This document shows positions 35,469-45,163 of a stretch of 64,000 nucleotides of DNA, in pieces. The notes beneath the pieces were generated by a model. It made no database searches. It was not told the DNA's origin and saw only the letters and a program-made list of their open reading frames with translations. Both the position numbers and the translations under genes were made by a program. The first letter of the stretch is position 1, and each line of letters opens with the position of its first letter. Source of the DNA: an uncultured Methanolobus sp. (GTDB lineage: Archaea; Halobacteriota; Methanosarcinia; Methanosarcinales; Methanosarcinaceae); the NCBI RefSeq assembly GCF_963665675.1, contig NZ_OY762426.1:1426001-1490000 (forward strand), written 5' to 3'.

Positions 35469-36953
35469 ATGGAAAAAGAAGAAGGAATAGACTGGCATCA
35501 TGCAGAACAGTGCTCTAAAGTGGTTTGTGAAACCGGTGAAGAAAGTGGACTTGAACGTTCAATCGACTGGAAACAGGGTCTTGCGATTGCTGTAGGTGTA
35601 CCTCTGTTGATCCTGCCATCAATTGGATACTTTGCAGGCTGGCTATGGTCTGCTGCTATTATTGTCTGGGGTCTTTCCGTATTCCAGGGATTTATGCAGA
35701 ATCTGGCATATGGTGAACTTGCAACAACTTTCCCGAAAGCATCCGGACTACCCGGATTCGCACAGAACGTTTTCAAAACACGCAATTATACGGGTAAATA
35801 TGACAAAAGCAAACTTGTAGGTGGATTCAGTGCATGGAGTTACTGGTTTGCATGGAATCCCGTACTAGCTATCTTTGCCATCCTTGTAGGTTTTTACCTG
35901 CACAGCCTGTTTCCGGGACTGGCAGCTACTTTCAGTGAATATCAGCTTTCACTGGCTGCAGGAATTGTTATATTCGGAGGTCTCATACTTATTAATTATC
36001 GTGGTGTTTCAAGCGGAGCACTGGTAGGTTATATTCTTGCAGCACTCGCATTTATACCTTTGATCATAATTGCACTGGCACCTTATGCAACAGGTGACTT
36101 CGTACTGGCAAACATCACCAGCACCTGGTTGCCAACTGACTGGGTATGGAATTTGAACAGTGTTCTTATTCTGCTGGGTATTTTTGCAATGGCACAGTGG
36201 AGCGCATGCGCCTGGGAAACAGCAGCTATCTATGGTCCTGAATACAAGAATCCGGGTAAAGATGTACCAAAGGCGCTTTTCACATGTGGTGCTATATGTC
36301 TTCTGGCATTTGTGATTGTACAGACAACAGTTACCGGAGTACTGGGAGTTGATGGAATTGCCAACGCACCTATCGATCCTATGCTTCCTGTAGCACAGGC
36401 AGCTCTTGGTGACATGGGTTCAACAGTTGCTATTGTAATGCTCATTGCCGCAATGGTCCTTATCATACAGACTGCATACCTTGGTTCTGCAAGAGCAATG
36501 CACTCCATGGCAATTGAAGGAAACCTTCCAAGGGTATTCGGTAAAGTGAATTCTCACGGAACTCCAATACTTGCAATGGTAGTTATCGGTATCTTCAACC
36601 TGGCACTCATTTCAATGGGAACCCCTACAGCTATCCTAGCAGCATCCGCTATAGGATATGTCTGTGCAAACGGTATCAGTCTTTTTGCATACGTAAAGGC
36701 AAAGGCAGATCCGCATCTTGCAGGTCTTGAAAGGCCTTTTAAGGCACCAACCGGCTGGAAGAATGTTGCACTCATGTTCGGTTTTTTCAATATTCCTCTC
36801 TGCCTGATCGGTATAATTTATCTCAACAGTATCGAAGGCAGCTGGTTCTCCACCGGTGTCGGGATTGTTGTTCTGGCTCTGTACATACCAATGTGGTATT
36901 ATTCACAGCATGAAAACCATGTGGCTAAAAGAGTCGAAACACCTACGGTCTGA
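35469..36953 (+). CDS. APC-type permease, probably for dimethylamine
   Basis: The 494-residue protein is a paralogue of the 31158 permease, with about 12 membrane spans. Shared features include an acidic N-terminus ending in DWKQGLAIAVGVPLLILP and the PKASGLPGFAQNVF motif. GAAGGAGG precedes ATG 35469 by 6 bases. Its position directly after mtbB suggests a permease for dimethylamine (inference); the MtbP name used in Methanosarcina would fit. Confidence 0.75.
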   Translation: MEKEEGIDWHHAEQCSKVVCETGEESGLERSIDWKQGLAIAVGVPLLILPSIGYFAGWLWSAAIIVWGLSVFQGFMQNLAYGELATTFPKASGLPGFAQNVFKTRNYTGKYDKSKLVGGFSAWSYWFAWNPVLAIFAILVGFYLHSLFPGLAATFSEYQLSLAAGIVIFGGLILINYRGVSSGALVGYILAALAFIPLIIIALAPYATGDFVLANITSTWLPTDWVWNLNSVLILLGIFAMAQWSACAWETAAIYGPEYKNPGKDVPKALFTCGAICLLAFVIVQTTVTGVLGVDGIANAPIDPMLPVAQAALGDMGSTVAIVMLIAAMVLIIQTAYLGSARAMHSMAIEGNLPRVFGKVNSHGTPILAMVVIGIFNLALISMGTPTAILAASAIGYVCANGISLFAYVKAKADPHLAGLERPFKAPTGWKNVALMFGFFNIPLCLIGIIYLNSIEGSWFSTGVGIVVLALYIPMWYYSQHENHVAKRVETPTV

Positions 36954-36962
36954 CATGCATCT

Positions 36963-37001
36963 GCAGTAAGTGCTAAAAACACTTGCTGCAACGTTTTATT
37001 T
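36963..37001 (+). terminator. terminator after the permease
   Basis: GCAGTAAGTG (36963-36972) pairs with CACTTGCTGC (36980-36989), allowing one G-T pair. A T-rich run follows (about 36992-37001). Confidence 0.6.
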
Positions 37002-37097
37002 TTATTACCGCATAACCTCCAATTATGCAGAAACAGTTAAATCCGGTAGTCTGCTCCTGACAGGCAAAAGGCTATCGGATTCTTTTTTTGGATATGA

Positions 37098-37877
37098 TTA
37101 AAAAAGATTCTGAACTTTATCTTTAAAATGAGAGAACAATTCCTTGCTCCACTGGAGCGCATTGCTGTCAAAGCTCATAAGGATTGTATGGTCATATTGT
37201 CCCTGTTTATTGAAGAAACAAAGGAAGAGGAATCTGTCTGTTGAAATCAGTGTTGCAAGACCGGTTATTTCGTCTGATACGAAAAATTCTGTATTATCAT
37301 AACCGGTGAATTTCATCATCTCTTCATTGTAATCATTTTCCATTCTTTCATGGACAGAGTTCGTTGTAACAAGAGACACGGGAATCCCTTTTTCAGCAAG
37401 ACTTGAGTAAAGGGCAGGATATTCAGGATGGAAATAAGCGTTAAAGGCCATAACATAGCTGGCTTTGTGTATGTTCTCAGTGAACTCTTTAGGAAATTCA
37501 AACAGGTAATTAAGATCAGGCTCAATGATAACACAGTTACCTAATTCACCAAGTCTTTTCAGGATTGGTTCAGGTATGCCACTAAGATCTCTGTTTTTCC
37601 AGTAGTGGCTGTTCTCCTCAAAAACCTCAACAGCATTCAAAAGAGGCAGCATGTTTGCCACCAGCACTTTTCCCATGTTTGTCAGTACATAATGGTCTCC
37701 GTTCTGTATGACAAGACCATGTTCCTTCAGTTTTTTTATCTGAGGAATAAGGGCTGTGGAGGTTACATTCAGACTTGTTTTTATTTCTTCACGGCTTTTC
37801 TCTCCTTCCACAAGGAGAAGCAGAACATTTTTCCGTTTTTCCGAATTAAAGATTATATCTATTAATGAATTGCTCAT
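37098..37877 (-). CDS. winged-helix regulator with FilR1-type C-terminal domain
   Basis: ATG 37877 is chosen over the TTG at 37886. The 259-residue protein has an N-terminal wHTH (about 10-75, KRKNVLLLLVEGEKSREEIK) and a C-terminal FilR1/DUF1724-like domain. This architecture is that of the Msr family of methanogenesis regulators of Methanosarcina, which control methyltransferase genes. The location between mtbCB and mtmCB makes it a candidate regulator of the methylamine operons (inference). It is a single minus-strand gene. Confidence 0.75.
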   Translation of the reverse strand: MSNSLIDIIFNSEKRKNVLLLLVEGEKSREEIKTSLNVTSTALIPQIKKLKEHGLVIQNGDHYVLTNMGKVLVANMLPLLNAVEVFEENSHYWKNRDLSGIPEPILKRLGELGNCVIIEPDLNYLFEFPKEFTENIHKASYVMAFNAYFHPEYPALYSSLAEKGIPVSLVTTNSVHERMENDYNEEMMKFTGYDNTEFFVSDEITGLATLISTDRFLFLCFFNKQGQYDHTILMSFDSNALQWSKELFSHFKDKVQNLF

Positions 37878-37940
37878 TCCAACCAACTACCACAGTTTCA
37901 TACACAGTATCTAAAAAAATTACCATCTATTTCAAAAGAT

Positions 37941-38375
37941 TTATATGTCGTTGTTACAGGCTGTTTCCTGTTCATTTTTTTCCATTTCATGCCTGTATAG
38001 TGCCATTTCAATGTTGCTGCGCAGGTCATTGGCTTTGAAAGGCTTGACTATATACCCGTAAGGTTTTGTTTTCTTTGCTTTTTCGAGGATTTCGTCATCA
38101 GAATATGCAGTGAGATAAACGACCGGGATATCAAAGTTTTTACGTATCTCTCCAGCTGTCTGGATTCCGTCCATTTCGCCTTTTAATCTGACATCCATAA
38201 GGATGAGATCCGGGAAAGTTATCTCTGCCATTTTGATGGCCTCTTCACCTGTGGTAGCAAGAGCCGGAACGGTATACCCAAAGCTCTTCAGCTTCTTTTT
38301 TATGTTTAAGGCAATGATACTTTCGTCTTCAACGACAAGTATTTTTATATCTTTCGTGTCTTCCACAATAATCAC
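37941..38375 (-). CDS. CheY-like response regulator
   Basis: The 144-residue protein has one receiver domain (residues 10-125): acidic pocket VVEDE (E16-D17), phosphoacceptor D61 in LILMDVRL, switch Thr in YLTAYSDD, conserved Lys in GYIVKPF. There is no output domain. It follows the histidine kinase by 10 bases on the same strand and is its likely partner. Confidence 0.85.
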   Translation of the reverse strand: MIIVEDTKDIKILVVEDESIIALNIKKKLKSFGYTVPALATTGEEAIKMAEITFPDLILMDVRLKGEMDGIQTAGEIRKNFDIPVVYLTAYSDDEILEKAKKTKPYGYIVKPFKANDLRSNIEMALYRHEMEKNEQETACNNDI

Positions 38376-38385
38376 CTGTTCTGCT

Positions 38386-40443
38386 TTAGTTTAGTTTAAT
38401 CCTGAATTTCGTACCTTCACTGGTATCCAGTTCAATAGTTCCGTTTATCTGGGCTGTTAATGTAGTTACAAGCTGGAGTCCAAGGGATTCTGTCTGGGTA
38501 AAATCGATATTCTCAGGGAAACCACGTCCATTGTCGCCGATTGTCAATGTCAGCTTTCCATCTGTAAGATCCAGGTCTACAAATATTTCTCCTTCCTGGC
38601 CCGGTTCAAATGCATGTTTAAGTGAATTTGAGATAATCTCGTTTACTATCATTCCCAGTGGTATTGCAGTATCCATTTCAACAAAGACAATGTCAAGATC
38701 CAGTTTTATCCTGATATTTTTCTTCTCCACCATGTATGAGTAGGATAGCTCATTAACCAGTTTCATGAGATAATCGGAAAAATCAATGCTTTCCATATCC
38801 TGTGACCTGTAAAGTTCTTCGTGCACAAGAGCCATGGATATTACACGGTTCTGGCTTTCCCTGAATGCCTCGACAACATCTTCATTTTCGAATTTATCTG
38901 ACTCAAGGTCAAGCAGGCTTGAAATAACCTGAAGATTGTTCTTAATACGATGATGGATCTCCTTCTTGCGGATTTCTTCAACTTTTTTTCGTTCGCCCAT
39001 CATACTCGACAACGTTTCCCTTGTTTGTTCGATTCCCTCGGTAAGTATGAGGAAATCTCCTTCACCGTATACCCGGACATTTCTTGAGAAATCGTTATTC
39101 TGTACCGCAGTAAGTACTTTATTTGAATCTTTAATGATAGTATCCAGCAGCTCCGCAAAAACATCCAGTGTGTCTGTGAGCTGCCTGAATTCCCCGTGGA
39201 CATTCAAATGGGATCTTTCGTTGAGTTTTCCTGTAGCAAGCTCATTTGTAAGCCTTATGGCATCATGGATAGGCGTAATTACTGCGTCCAGAATTTCATT
39301 GAGACCCATGGGTATCTCCCTGAAATCAACTTCCACGTTAGTTTCAGCTCTTGAATCAAGTTTTCCCATGACTGCATCCTTCGATATATTCTTAAAATCA
39401 GTTACTATCTCCTTAATAGGTCTTGTAAAGGACAGGGCTATGAAGTAAGATATTGCAGCCATGAAAATTACGGCTGCAAGGGAAATCTGAAGGAGTCTAT
39501 TACTGAGGCTGTTCACACCTGCAAGCATCTCATCTTTTGGAATGACAAGAACAAATGAGAAGTTGCCGGTTTCTATGGGTTCATAGAACATTACAACTTC
39601 TTTGCCTGTGGTGGGATCGATTGTCTCAATATGACCACTTCTTCCATTAATAATATCATCTGCAGCTATTGAAGATTCTTCTATACCAAGGTCATAAAGT
39701 TTCCTTTCTCCGATCCAGTCCTTCTTTGTAGGATGGGACACAAGGATACCGGTATTACCGGTCAGGAAAGCATAGCCGGAATCAAATGCTTTGATTTCAC
39801 TGGTTATTTCGTCCAGGTAATTAAGTGAAACATCCACCCCACCGATCCCGATAAATTCATCATCTTTTCTGACAGGGAATACATAGCTTACAATGAAGAC
39901 TCCTTCATAATAATAGGGTTCAGTTATTACTTCGCTTCCTGTACTTTTTGGCACCTGATAGTAATCCAGTGTTTCATAATTCAGAAGAGGATCGAGTGTG
40001 ATAGGTCCGGTGATCTTGTTCCAGTAGGGAATGAACCTCCCGGTGGAATCATGTCCGGGAGAATTAATATACAGTTTGTCGTCACCGTCAAAGGCGTTGG
40101 GTTCATAAGCAACATACGTACCGAGTAACTGAGGATGCTCAACAAGCAGGTTATAAAGCATTCTTCTTGCTTCCACTCTGCTCATAGAGTCGTAGCTTCC
40201 CATGCTTACTGCCATGGTTTCAGCAATGGCCCTGTTTGTTTCCATGTCTCCGTTGAACTCATTTGCGTAGGTTTTGGCCATTTCTATGGATTGCTTATAG
40301 GCAAGTTCTTCTTCCTGGTTCGTTACGGTGGAAATGGTCATTGCAGTGCTGGCAGCAAGCACAAGCAAAGTACCCACTACTATGTAAAGAATTAGTTTGA
40401 ACTTAAGCGAGGTGCTTTTCCACTTCATTTTCAGAGCCTGCAT
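38386..40443 (-). CDS. sensor histidine kinase with dCache domain
   Basis: The 685-residue protein has an N-terminal membrane helix (about 12-32), an extracytoplasmic dCache ligand-binding domain (about 35-325, with [18 protein letters not shown]), a second helix (about 333-353), HAMP and a linker, a HisKA_2 segment [19 protein letters not shown] (phospho-His about 498), and a HATPase domain ([27 protein letters not shown]). It signals through the adjacent response regulator. The ligand is unknown. Its start is 80 bases from the mtmC operator palindrome, so both units may share regulation. Confidence 0.9.
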   Translation of the reverse strand: MQALKMKWKSTSLKFKLILYIVVGTLLVLAASTAMTISTVTNQEEELAYKQSIEMAKTYANEFNGDMETNRAIAETMAVSMGSYDSMSRVEARRMLYNLLVEHPQLLGTYVAYEPNAFDGDDKLYINSPGHDSTGRFIPYWNKITGPITLDPLLNYETLDYYQVPKSTGSEVITEPYYYEGVFIVSYVFPVRKDDEFIGIGGVDVSLNYLDEITSEIKAFDSGYAFLTGNTGILVSHPTKKDWIGERKLYDLGIEESSIAADDIINGRSGHIETIDPTTGKEVVMFYEPIETGNFSFVLVIPKDEMLAGVNSLSNRLLQISLAAVIFMAAISYFIALSFTRPIKEIVTDFKNISKDAVMGKLDSRAETNVEVDFREIPMGLNEILDAVITPIHDAIRLTNELATGKLNERSHLNVHGEFRQLTDTLDVFAELLDTIIKDSNKVLTAVQNNDFSRNVRVYGEGDFLILTEGIEQTRETLSSMMGERKKVEEIRKKEIHHRIKNNLQVISSLLDLESDKFENEDVVEAFRESQNRVISMALVHEELYRSQDMESIDFSDYLMKLVNELSYSYMVEKKNIRIKLDLDIVFVEMDTAIPLGMIVNEIISNSLKHAFEPGQEGEIFVDLDLTDGKLTLTIGDNGRGFPENIDFTQTESLGLQLVTTLTAQINGTIELDTSEGTKFRIKLN

Positions 40444-40522
40444 TTGACAGCGTTACATTATTCTAAACGCCTTACTTACAATATTAACTGTAATCTTTTA
40501 CTTTATAATAGACTCCTGTTAA

Positions 40523-40543
40523 GATTATAACAGCGTTATAATC
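40523..40543. promoter_or_regulatory. palindromic operator upstream of mtmC
   Basis: GATTATAAC-AGC-GTTATAATC is a perfect 9-bp inverted repeat with a 3-nt spacer, the best copy of the methylamine operator in this window. It is 80 bases from the kinase start and 523 from mtmC. Confidence 0.7.
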
Positions 40544-41033
40544 ATAAAATGCCATTATAATCATTCCAGTAGGACCAATATTTTTAGCACTTTACAGATT
40601 CAGAATCAATAGGCATGTTTCGTTGAGTTTATGCTTTATATCATTTTTTTTATCTGAAAAGTAAAGATGTCTAAAATCACAAATTATAAATATGGATGAT
40701 TTCAGGCGAATCCTTCGTTTGAGTAATCTGTATCTTTCTTTCTGGAGATGTTTCTTTTTAATTTATTCTTGATTATGCTTTTAGTGTTTTATTCATATTA
40801 GTCTTAAAAAGAAGGCAGTAGGCATGATATTTTAATAGTATCTACAATTGGAGCTGGTTGTTGTCTGAAGTTATATATTTTATTTTTTATTTTTTGACTT
40901 CTGTTTTTGTCTGGATTAAGCGAAAATTATAACTACTAGTAAGAAGGTACAAGATTACCGTATTCTTATGATTTGCAACTGGATCTCAGTTAAGTAATCA
41001 GGAATACACCCCAGAATAAGGCTCAGCATAAAG

Positions 41034-41047
41034 ATTAGAGCTCTAAT
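41034..41047 (+). promoter_or_regulatory. 14-bp palindrome before the mtmC ribosome site
   Basis: ATTAGAG and CTCTAAT are adjacent, making a perfect palindrome in the mtmC leader. A GAGGT ribosome site follows at about 41055-41059, with the ATG at 41067. It may form a leader hairpin or bind a regulator. Confidence 0.45.
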
Positions 41048-41066
41048 TTACTTTCGAGGTAAAAAT

Positions 41067-41723
41067 ATGTCAGATCAGGAAATGTTAGACACACTTAGAG
41101 ACACAGTCGTTACACAGAATATCAACGGTTGTGCAGAAGCTACCCAGGCAGCCCTTGATGCTGGCCTTAGTGCAGTTGAGATCATTAACAACGGTCTTTC
41201 CCCAGGAATGAAGATCGTCGGAGACAAGTTCGAAGCAGCAGAGATCTACCTCCCGCAGATCATGATGTCTGCAAAGGCAATGAACGCAGCAATGGAACTC
41301 TTACTCCCTGTACTTGCTGAAGAAAAAGGAGCAGATGACGAAGGTGTCGGTCTTGCTGTCACCTACGTACAGGAAGGAGATATTCACGATATCGGTCACC
41401 GTCTTGTAACGACAATGCTTGAAGCCAATGGCTTCAGAATAGTTGACATGGGTGTAGATGTACCAAATGAGACTGTCACAGAAGAAATTGCAAAACACAA
41501 GGGTAAGAAGGTACTGCTTGTGGGTTCAGCACTTATGACAACCTCAATGCTTGGACAGAAGGACACCGTTTCAATGCTTGCAGAAGAAGGTCTTAGAGAC
41601 TCTGTTAAGATCATGTTCGGTGGAGCACCAGTATCTGACTCGTGGATCGCAGAGATCGGAGCAGACGCAACAGCAGAAAACGCAGCAGATGCAGCAAGAG
41701 TTGCACTCAGCCTTATGCAATAA
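41067..41723 (+). CDS. mtmC: monomethylamine corrinoid protein MtmC
   Basis: The 218-residue corrinoid protein accepts the methyl group from monomethylamine via MtmB and donates it for coenzyme M methylation by MtbA (not in the window). It has an N-terminal helical cap, then the B12-binding motif EGDIHDIG (His107), a serine loop SALMTTS and VSD near the C-terminus. Length matches the family. A GAGGT site precedes ATG. It is cotranscribed with mtmB, 13 bases downstream. Confidence 0.95.
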   Translation: MSDQEMLDTLRDTVVTQNINGCAEATQAALDAGLSAVEIINNGLSPGMKIVGDKFEAAEIYLPQIMMSAKAMNAAMELLLPVLAEEKGADDEGVGLAVTYVQEGDIHDIGHRLVTTMLEANGFRIVDMGVDVPNETVTEEIAKHKGKKVLLVGSALMTTSMLGQKDTVSMLAEEGLRDSVKIMFGGAPVSDSWIAEIGADATAENAADAARVALSLMQ

Positions 41724-41736
41724 GGAGGCATTAAAT

Positions 41737-43113
41737 ATGACATTTTCAAGATCAATGGATTGTTTTGAGTTCTATGAGAGAGCAAAGAAGGGAGAGAAGA
41801 CTACCCAGGATGACTGGGATCTTATGACAATCCCTATGAAGGCAATGGAACTCAAGCAGAAATACAACCTTGATTTCAAGGGAGAGTTCGTACCAACTGA
41901 CAAGGACATGATGGAAAATCTTTTCAAAGCAGGTTTTGAGATGCTCCTTGAATGCGGTATCTTCTGTACTGACACAAGCCGCGTGGTAAAATACACAGAA
42001 GATGAGATATGGGATGCTATCAACAACGTCCAGAAGGAATTCGTTCTGGGAACCGGCAGAGATGCCGTAAACGTCAGGAAAAGAAGTATTGGCGACAGGA
42101 GAAAGCCAATAGTCCAGGGTGGTCCAACAGGTTCTCCAATTTCTGAGGACATGTTCATGCCAGTTCACATGAGCTATGCTCTTGAGAAGGAAGTCGACAC
42201 AATTGTCAATGGTGTCATGATGACAGTCCGTGGCAAACCACCAATTCCAAAGAGTCCGTATGAGGTTCTTGCAGCCAAGACCGAGACAAGGCTCATCAAG
42301 AATGCAGCCGCAATGGCCGGAAGGCCGGGCATGGGCATATAGGGACCAGAGACTTCCCTGTCCGCTCAGGGAAATATCTCTGCTGACTGTACCGGTGGTA
42401 TGGTTTGCAGTGACAGTCATGAAGTGTCACAGCTCAATGAGCTTAAGATCGACCTTGATGCTATCAGTGTGATGGCACACTATCAGGGTAACAGTGACAT
42501 CATCATGGATGAGCAGATGCCTATCTTTGGTGGATATGCCGGTGGCATAGAAGAAACCACAATAGTCAACATCGCAACCCACATCAATGCATTTGTAATG
42601 AGCAACGCAAGCTGGCACCTTGACGGTCCGGTCCACATCCGCTGGGGATCTACTAACACAAGGGAAACTCTCATGATCGCTGGATGGGCATGTGCAACTA
42701 TTTCCGAGTTTACAGACATGCTTTCCGGTAACCAGTACTATCCATGTGCAGGTCCATGTACAGAGATGTGTCTTTTGGAAGCATCCGCTCAGTCTATCAC
42801 CGACACCGCATCCGGTCGTGAGATCCTCTCCGGTGTAGCATCTGCAAAGGGCGTTGTCCAGGACAAGACCACAGGTATGGAAGCCAGGATGATGGGAGAA
42901 GTCGCAAGAGCAACCGCAGGAATGGACATCGAAGATGTCAACAAGGTTCTTGATCTCCTTGTAAGCTCCTACGAAGGCAACTATGCAAATGCACCACAGG
43001 GTAAGACTTTCCAGGAATGCTACGACGTTGCCACTGTAACACCAACCGATGAATACGTTAAGGTCTACGATGGCGCATGCAAAAAGCTTGAAGAGTTCGG
43101 GCTAACATTCTAA
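41737..43113 (+). CDS. mtmB: monomethylamine methyltransferase MtmB, with pyrrolysine at residue 202
   Basis: The 458-residue protein is full length. The UAG at 42340-42342 (residue 202, within GRPGMGI-O-GPETSLSAQ) is the known pyrrolysine site of MtmB. Reading it through restores one continuous frame to TAA 43111-43113. MtmB transfers the methyl group of monomethylamine to MtmC. AAGGAGG lies 10 bases before the ATG. It ends in a hairpin with a T-run. Confidence 0.96.
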
Positions 43114-43153
43114 GATTAATCGATAAAATCGAAACCCCCTTCAATTCCATTTA

Positions 43154-43193
43154 GATGGCTGGCTTCCTTCTTTCACCAGTCATCTCTTTTTTT
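43154..43193 (+). terminator. terminator of mtmCB
   Basis: GATGGCTGG (43154-43162) pairs with CCAGTCATC (43176-43184) except at one position, and TCTTTTTTT follows. Confidence 0.65.
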
Positions 43194-43431
43194 AATGACA
43201 AATTGTCAGAATAAAATTGGTATATAAAAATCTCAAAAATTACCGTTTCCTTAGTAAGTATGCCCGATTAATTTATCCTTCTCTATATGCAGCGATTGCT
43301 GAAATAGTATTGAGATAATTGTTGTGATGAATCTCGCTCCTGAATATGTTCCTGATATAAACTCTTATTGAGAATCTCTTATTTACTATTGTGACAAGTA
43401 TAAAGAAAAGATTCTGTCACAAGTGGTAACT

Positions 43432-44733
43432 ATGGATAATTCAAAGGATTACATCAGTGGTTTTTTTGGTTTTATGAAAAAGGCGACAACACCTGTTCAG
43501 ACTGTGGATACTATAATAGAACGTCTGAATGCTGAAGGTTTTTCAAAACTGGATCTTAGTGAGAAATGGACTCTTTCAGCATCAGGGAAATACTGGCTTT
43601 CACCTTATCCTTCCATGATTGTCGCTTTTACCATTGGAAGCAATGAGTCTTTCACAAAAGGAATGAAGATCATTGCTGCACATACGGATAATCCTGCATT
43701 CAGGATCAAACCGAATCCGGAAGTGAACGTTGAGGGGATGCTGACACTTAATGTTGAGTGCTATGGGGGTCCGATTTTTAATACATGGTTTGATCGTCCT
43801 TTGTCAATTGCCGGCAGAATTGCTGTAAAGTCTGATGAAGTACTGAAACCGAAAGTGATCCATCTGGATTTCCAAAAGCCAATACTTACTCTTCCAAATC
43901 TTGCTATTCACATGAATCCGGAAGTCAATAAGGGTACGGAGATAAAAGTACAAAAGGAAATGCAACCCCTTCTGACCCAGTTGATCGGGGATGAGGTCCA
44001 AAATAATTATCTGCTTGATCTGGTTGCAAAGGAAGCCGGAGTAAATAGCGAAGATATTCTGGATTTGGATCTGAATGTCTATTGTTGTGAGGAAGGGATG
44101 CTGGTTGGCTTAAAAGAGGAATTCATATCCTGTCCGAGAATTGATGACCTGTCCATGGTGTATGCTACCATGGAAGCCCTTGTAGCTTCAGAAAACAAGG
44201 CCGGTATCAACATTGCTGCATTCATGGACAATGAAGAGATCGGATCAATGACAAAACAGGGTGCAGATTCGGTACTTTTGAGCAGTATCCTTGAAATGAT
44301 CCATGTGGGAATTGAGGGAATAGAACAGAAATCAGGATGCCAGATGAAGGATTATTTCGTGATATCTGCCGATGGTGCACATGGTTTACATCCTAATTAT
44401 GAAGAGAAGAACGATATTACCAGTAAGCCTGTGATGAACAAAGGAATAGCAATTAAGATAAGTGGCAGCCGTTCCTATGCTTCAGAAGTTGAGACAATTG
44501 CAGCCTTTCAGCAACTTTGCGATAAAGCAGAAGTTAAGTATCAGAAATTCGTGAACCACTCTGATGAAAGAGGAGGAAGAACCCTTGGTCCTCTTCTCAG
44601 TAAATATCTGCCTGTTCATGCAGTAGATGTTGGAGTGCCGATGCTGGCAATGCATTCAACCAGGGAACTCATGGGTAAACAGGATTTCCTTGATTCCATT
44701 GAGGTTTTCAGGACATTTTTCCAGTTGGAGTGA
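43432..44733 (+). CDS. M18-family aminopeptidase
   Basis: ATG 43432 is preferred to GTG 43423. The 433-residue protein has M18 zinc-peptidase motifs: AAHTDNPAFRIKP (metal His and Asp), AAFMDNEEIGS (Glu pair), and the late MLAMHSTRELMG (His). M18 enzymes (aspartyl aminopeptidase-like, tetrahedral dodecamers) remove N-terminal residues from peptides in the cytoplasm. It is a single gene, convergent with pylT. No link to methylamine metabolism is implied. Confidence 0.85.
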   Translation: MDNSKDYISGFFGFMKKATTPVQTVDTIIERLNAEGFSKLDLSEKWTLSASGKYWLSPYPSMIVAFTIGSNESFTKGMKIIAAHTDNPAFRIKPNPEVNVEGMLTLNVECYGGPIFNTWFDRPLSIAGRIAVKSDEVLKPKVIHLDFQKPILTLPNLAIHMNPEVNKGTEIKVQKEMQPLLTQLIGDEVQNNYLLDLVAKEAGVNSEDILDLDLNVYCCEEGMLVGLKEEFISCPRIDDLSMVYATMEALVASENKAGINIAAFMDNEEIGSMTKQGADSVLLSSILEMIHVGIEGIEQKSGCQMKDYFVISADGAHGLHPNYEEKNDITSKPVMNKGIAIKISGSRSYASEVETIAAFQQLCDKAEVKYQKFVNHSDERGGRTLGPLLSKYLPVHAVDVGVPMLAMHSTRELMGKQDFLDSIEVFRTFFQLE

Positions 44734-44766
44734 TACGAAAAAGCTATCGCTCTGAACTTTAAACAA

Positions 44767-44804
44767 AGGAAAAAAGATTTTGTCATTATGTGACCCTGGT
44801 CACA
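44767..44804 (-). terminator. hairpin and T-run downstream of pylT
   Basis: On the minus strand, after the tRNA, TGTGACC and GGTCACA form a hairpin (44789-44804) and a run of T follows (complement of AAAAAA at 44770-44776). It serves pylT; the M18 gene ends at 44733. Confidence 0.6.
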
Positions 44805-44818
44805 CAATGAAACACATA

Positions 44819-44890
44819 TGGCGGAAACCTCGGGAATTTAACCCGACTGAACGGATTTAGAGTCCATTCGATCAACCTGATCTGATTTCC
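44819..44890 (-). tRNA. pylT: tRNA-Pyl (anticodon CUA)
   Basis: Read on the minus strand it folds as 7-bp acceptor (GGAAATC/GGTTTCC, one wobble), one base, a 4-bp D stem GATC with a 5-nt loop, one base, a 6-bp anticodon stem with loop CTCTAAA (anticodon at 44858-44860), a 3-nt variable loop, a TCGGG/CCCGA T stem with loop TTAAATT, discriminator G and encoded CCA: 72 nt. The one-base acceptor-D linker, long anticodon stem, short variable loop and lack of the TPsiC sequence are hallmarks of tRNA-Pyl, and most of the sequence matches the Methanosarcina gene. pylS, pylB, pylC and pylD are not next to it. A TATA-like sequence lies at about 44930-44942. Confidence 0.95.
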
Positions 44891-45163
44891 AGAATGATTA
44901 GTTGAATATATCCTTCTGTTTGGATTAATAGTATTTATATCTATCTATCCATGCATCATTTCATTCATTTTTTGAAAGAATATTCTCATTGTGTTTATAT
45001 TGTTATTTTAGTAATCCACTGCAAAATATAGATATAGGAGATATTCCATGGGGAATCTGTTTCATTTTCCGTTTTAATTTGGCTTTCAATTCGCTTCTCT
45101 TTTTTACCCGTCTGAATAGTGCATTTTTCATAATTTCATCATCATTTATCATGAACCATAAGA

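Larger units (their letters stand above)
40444..41066. promoter_or_regulatory. divergent promoter region of mtmC and the sensor kinase
   Basis: No gene here. It contains the palindrome at 40523-40543, the conserved TGAGTTTATG segment (40624-40633) with TTTATATC (40635-40642), and a 14-bp palindrome ATTAGAGCTCTAAT at 41034-41047 just before the ribosome site of mtmC. Confidence 0.6.

Noticed and set aside
41737..43113. mtmB, mtbB and mttB as broken genes
   Set aside because: The single UAG in each is at the known pyrrolysine position, the frame continues intact, and tRNA-Pyl is present.
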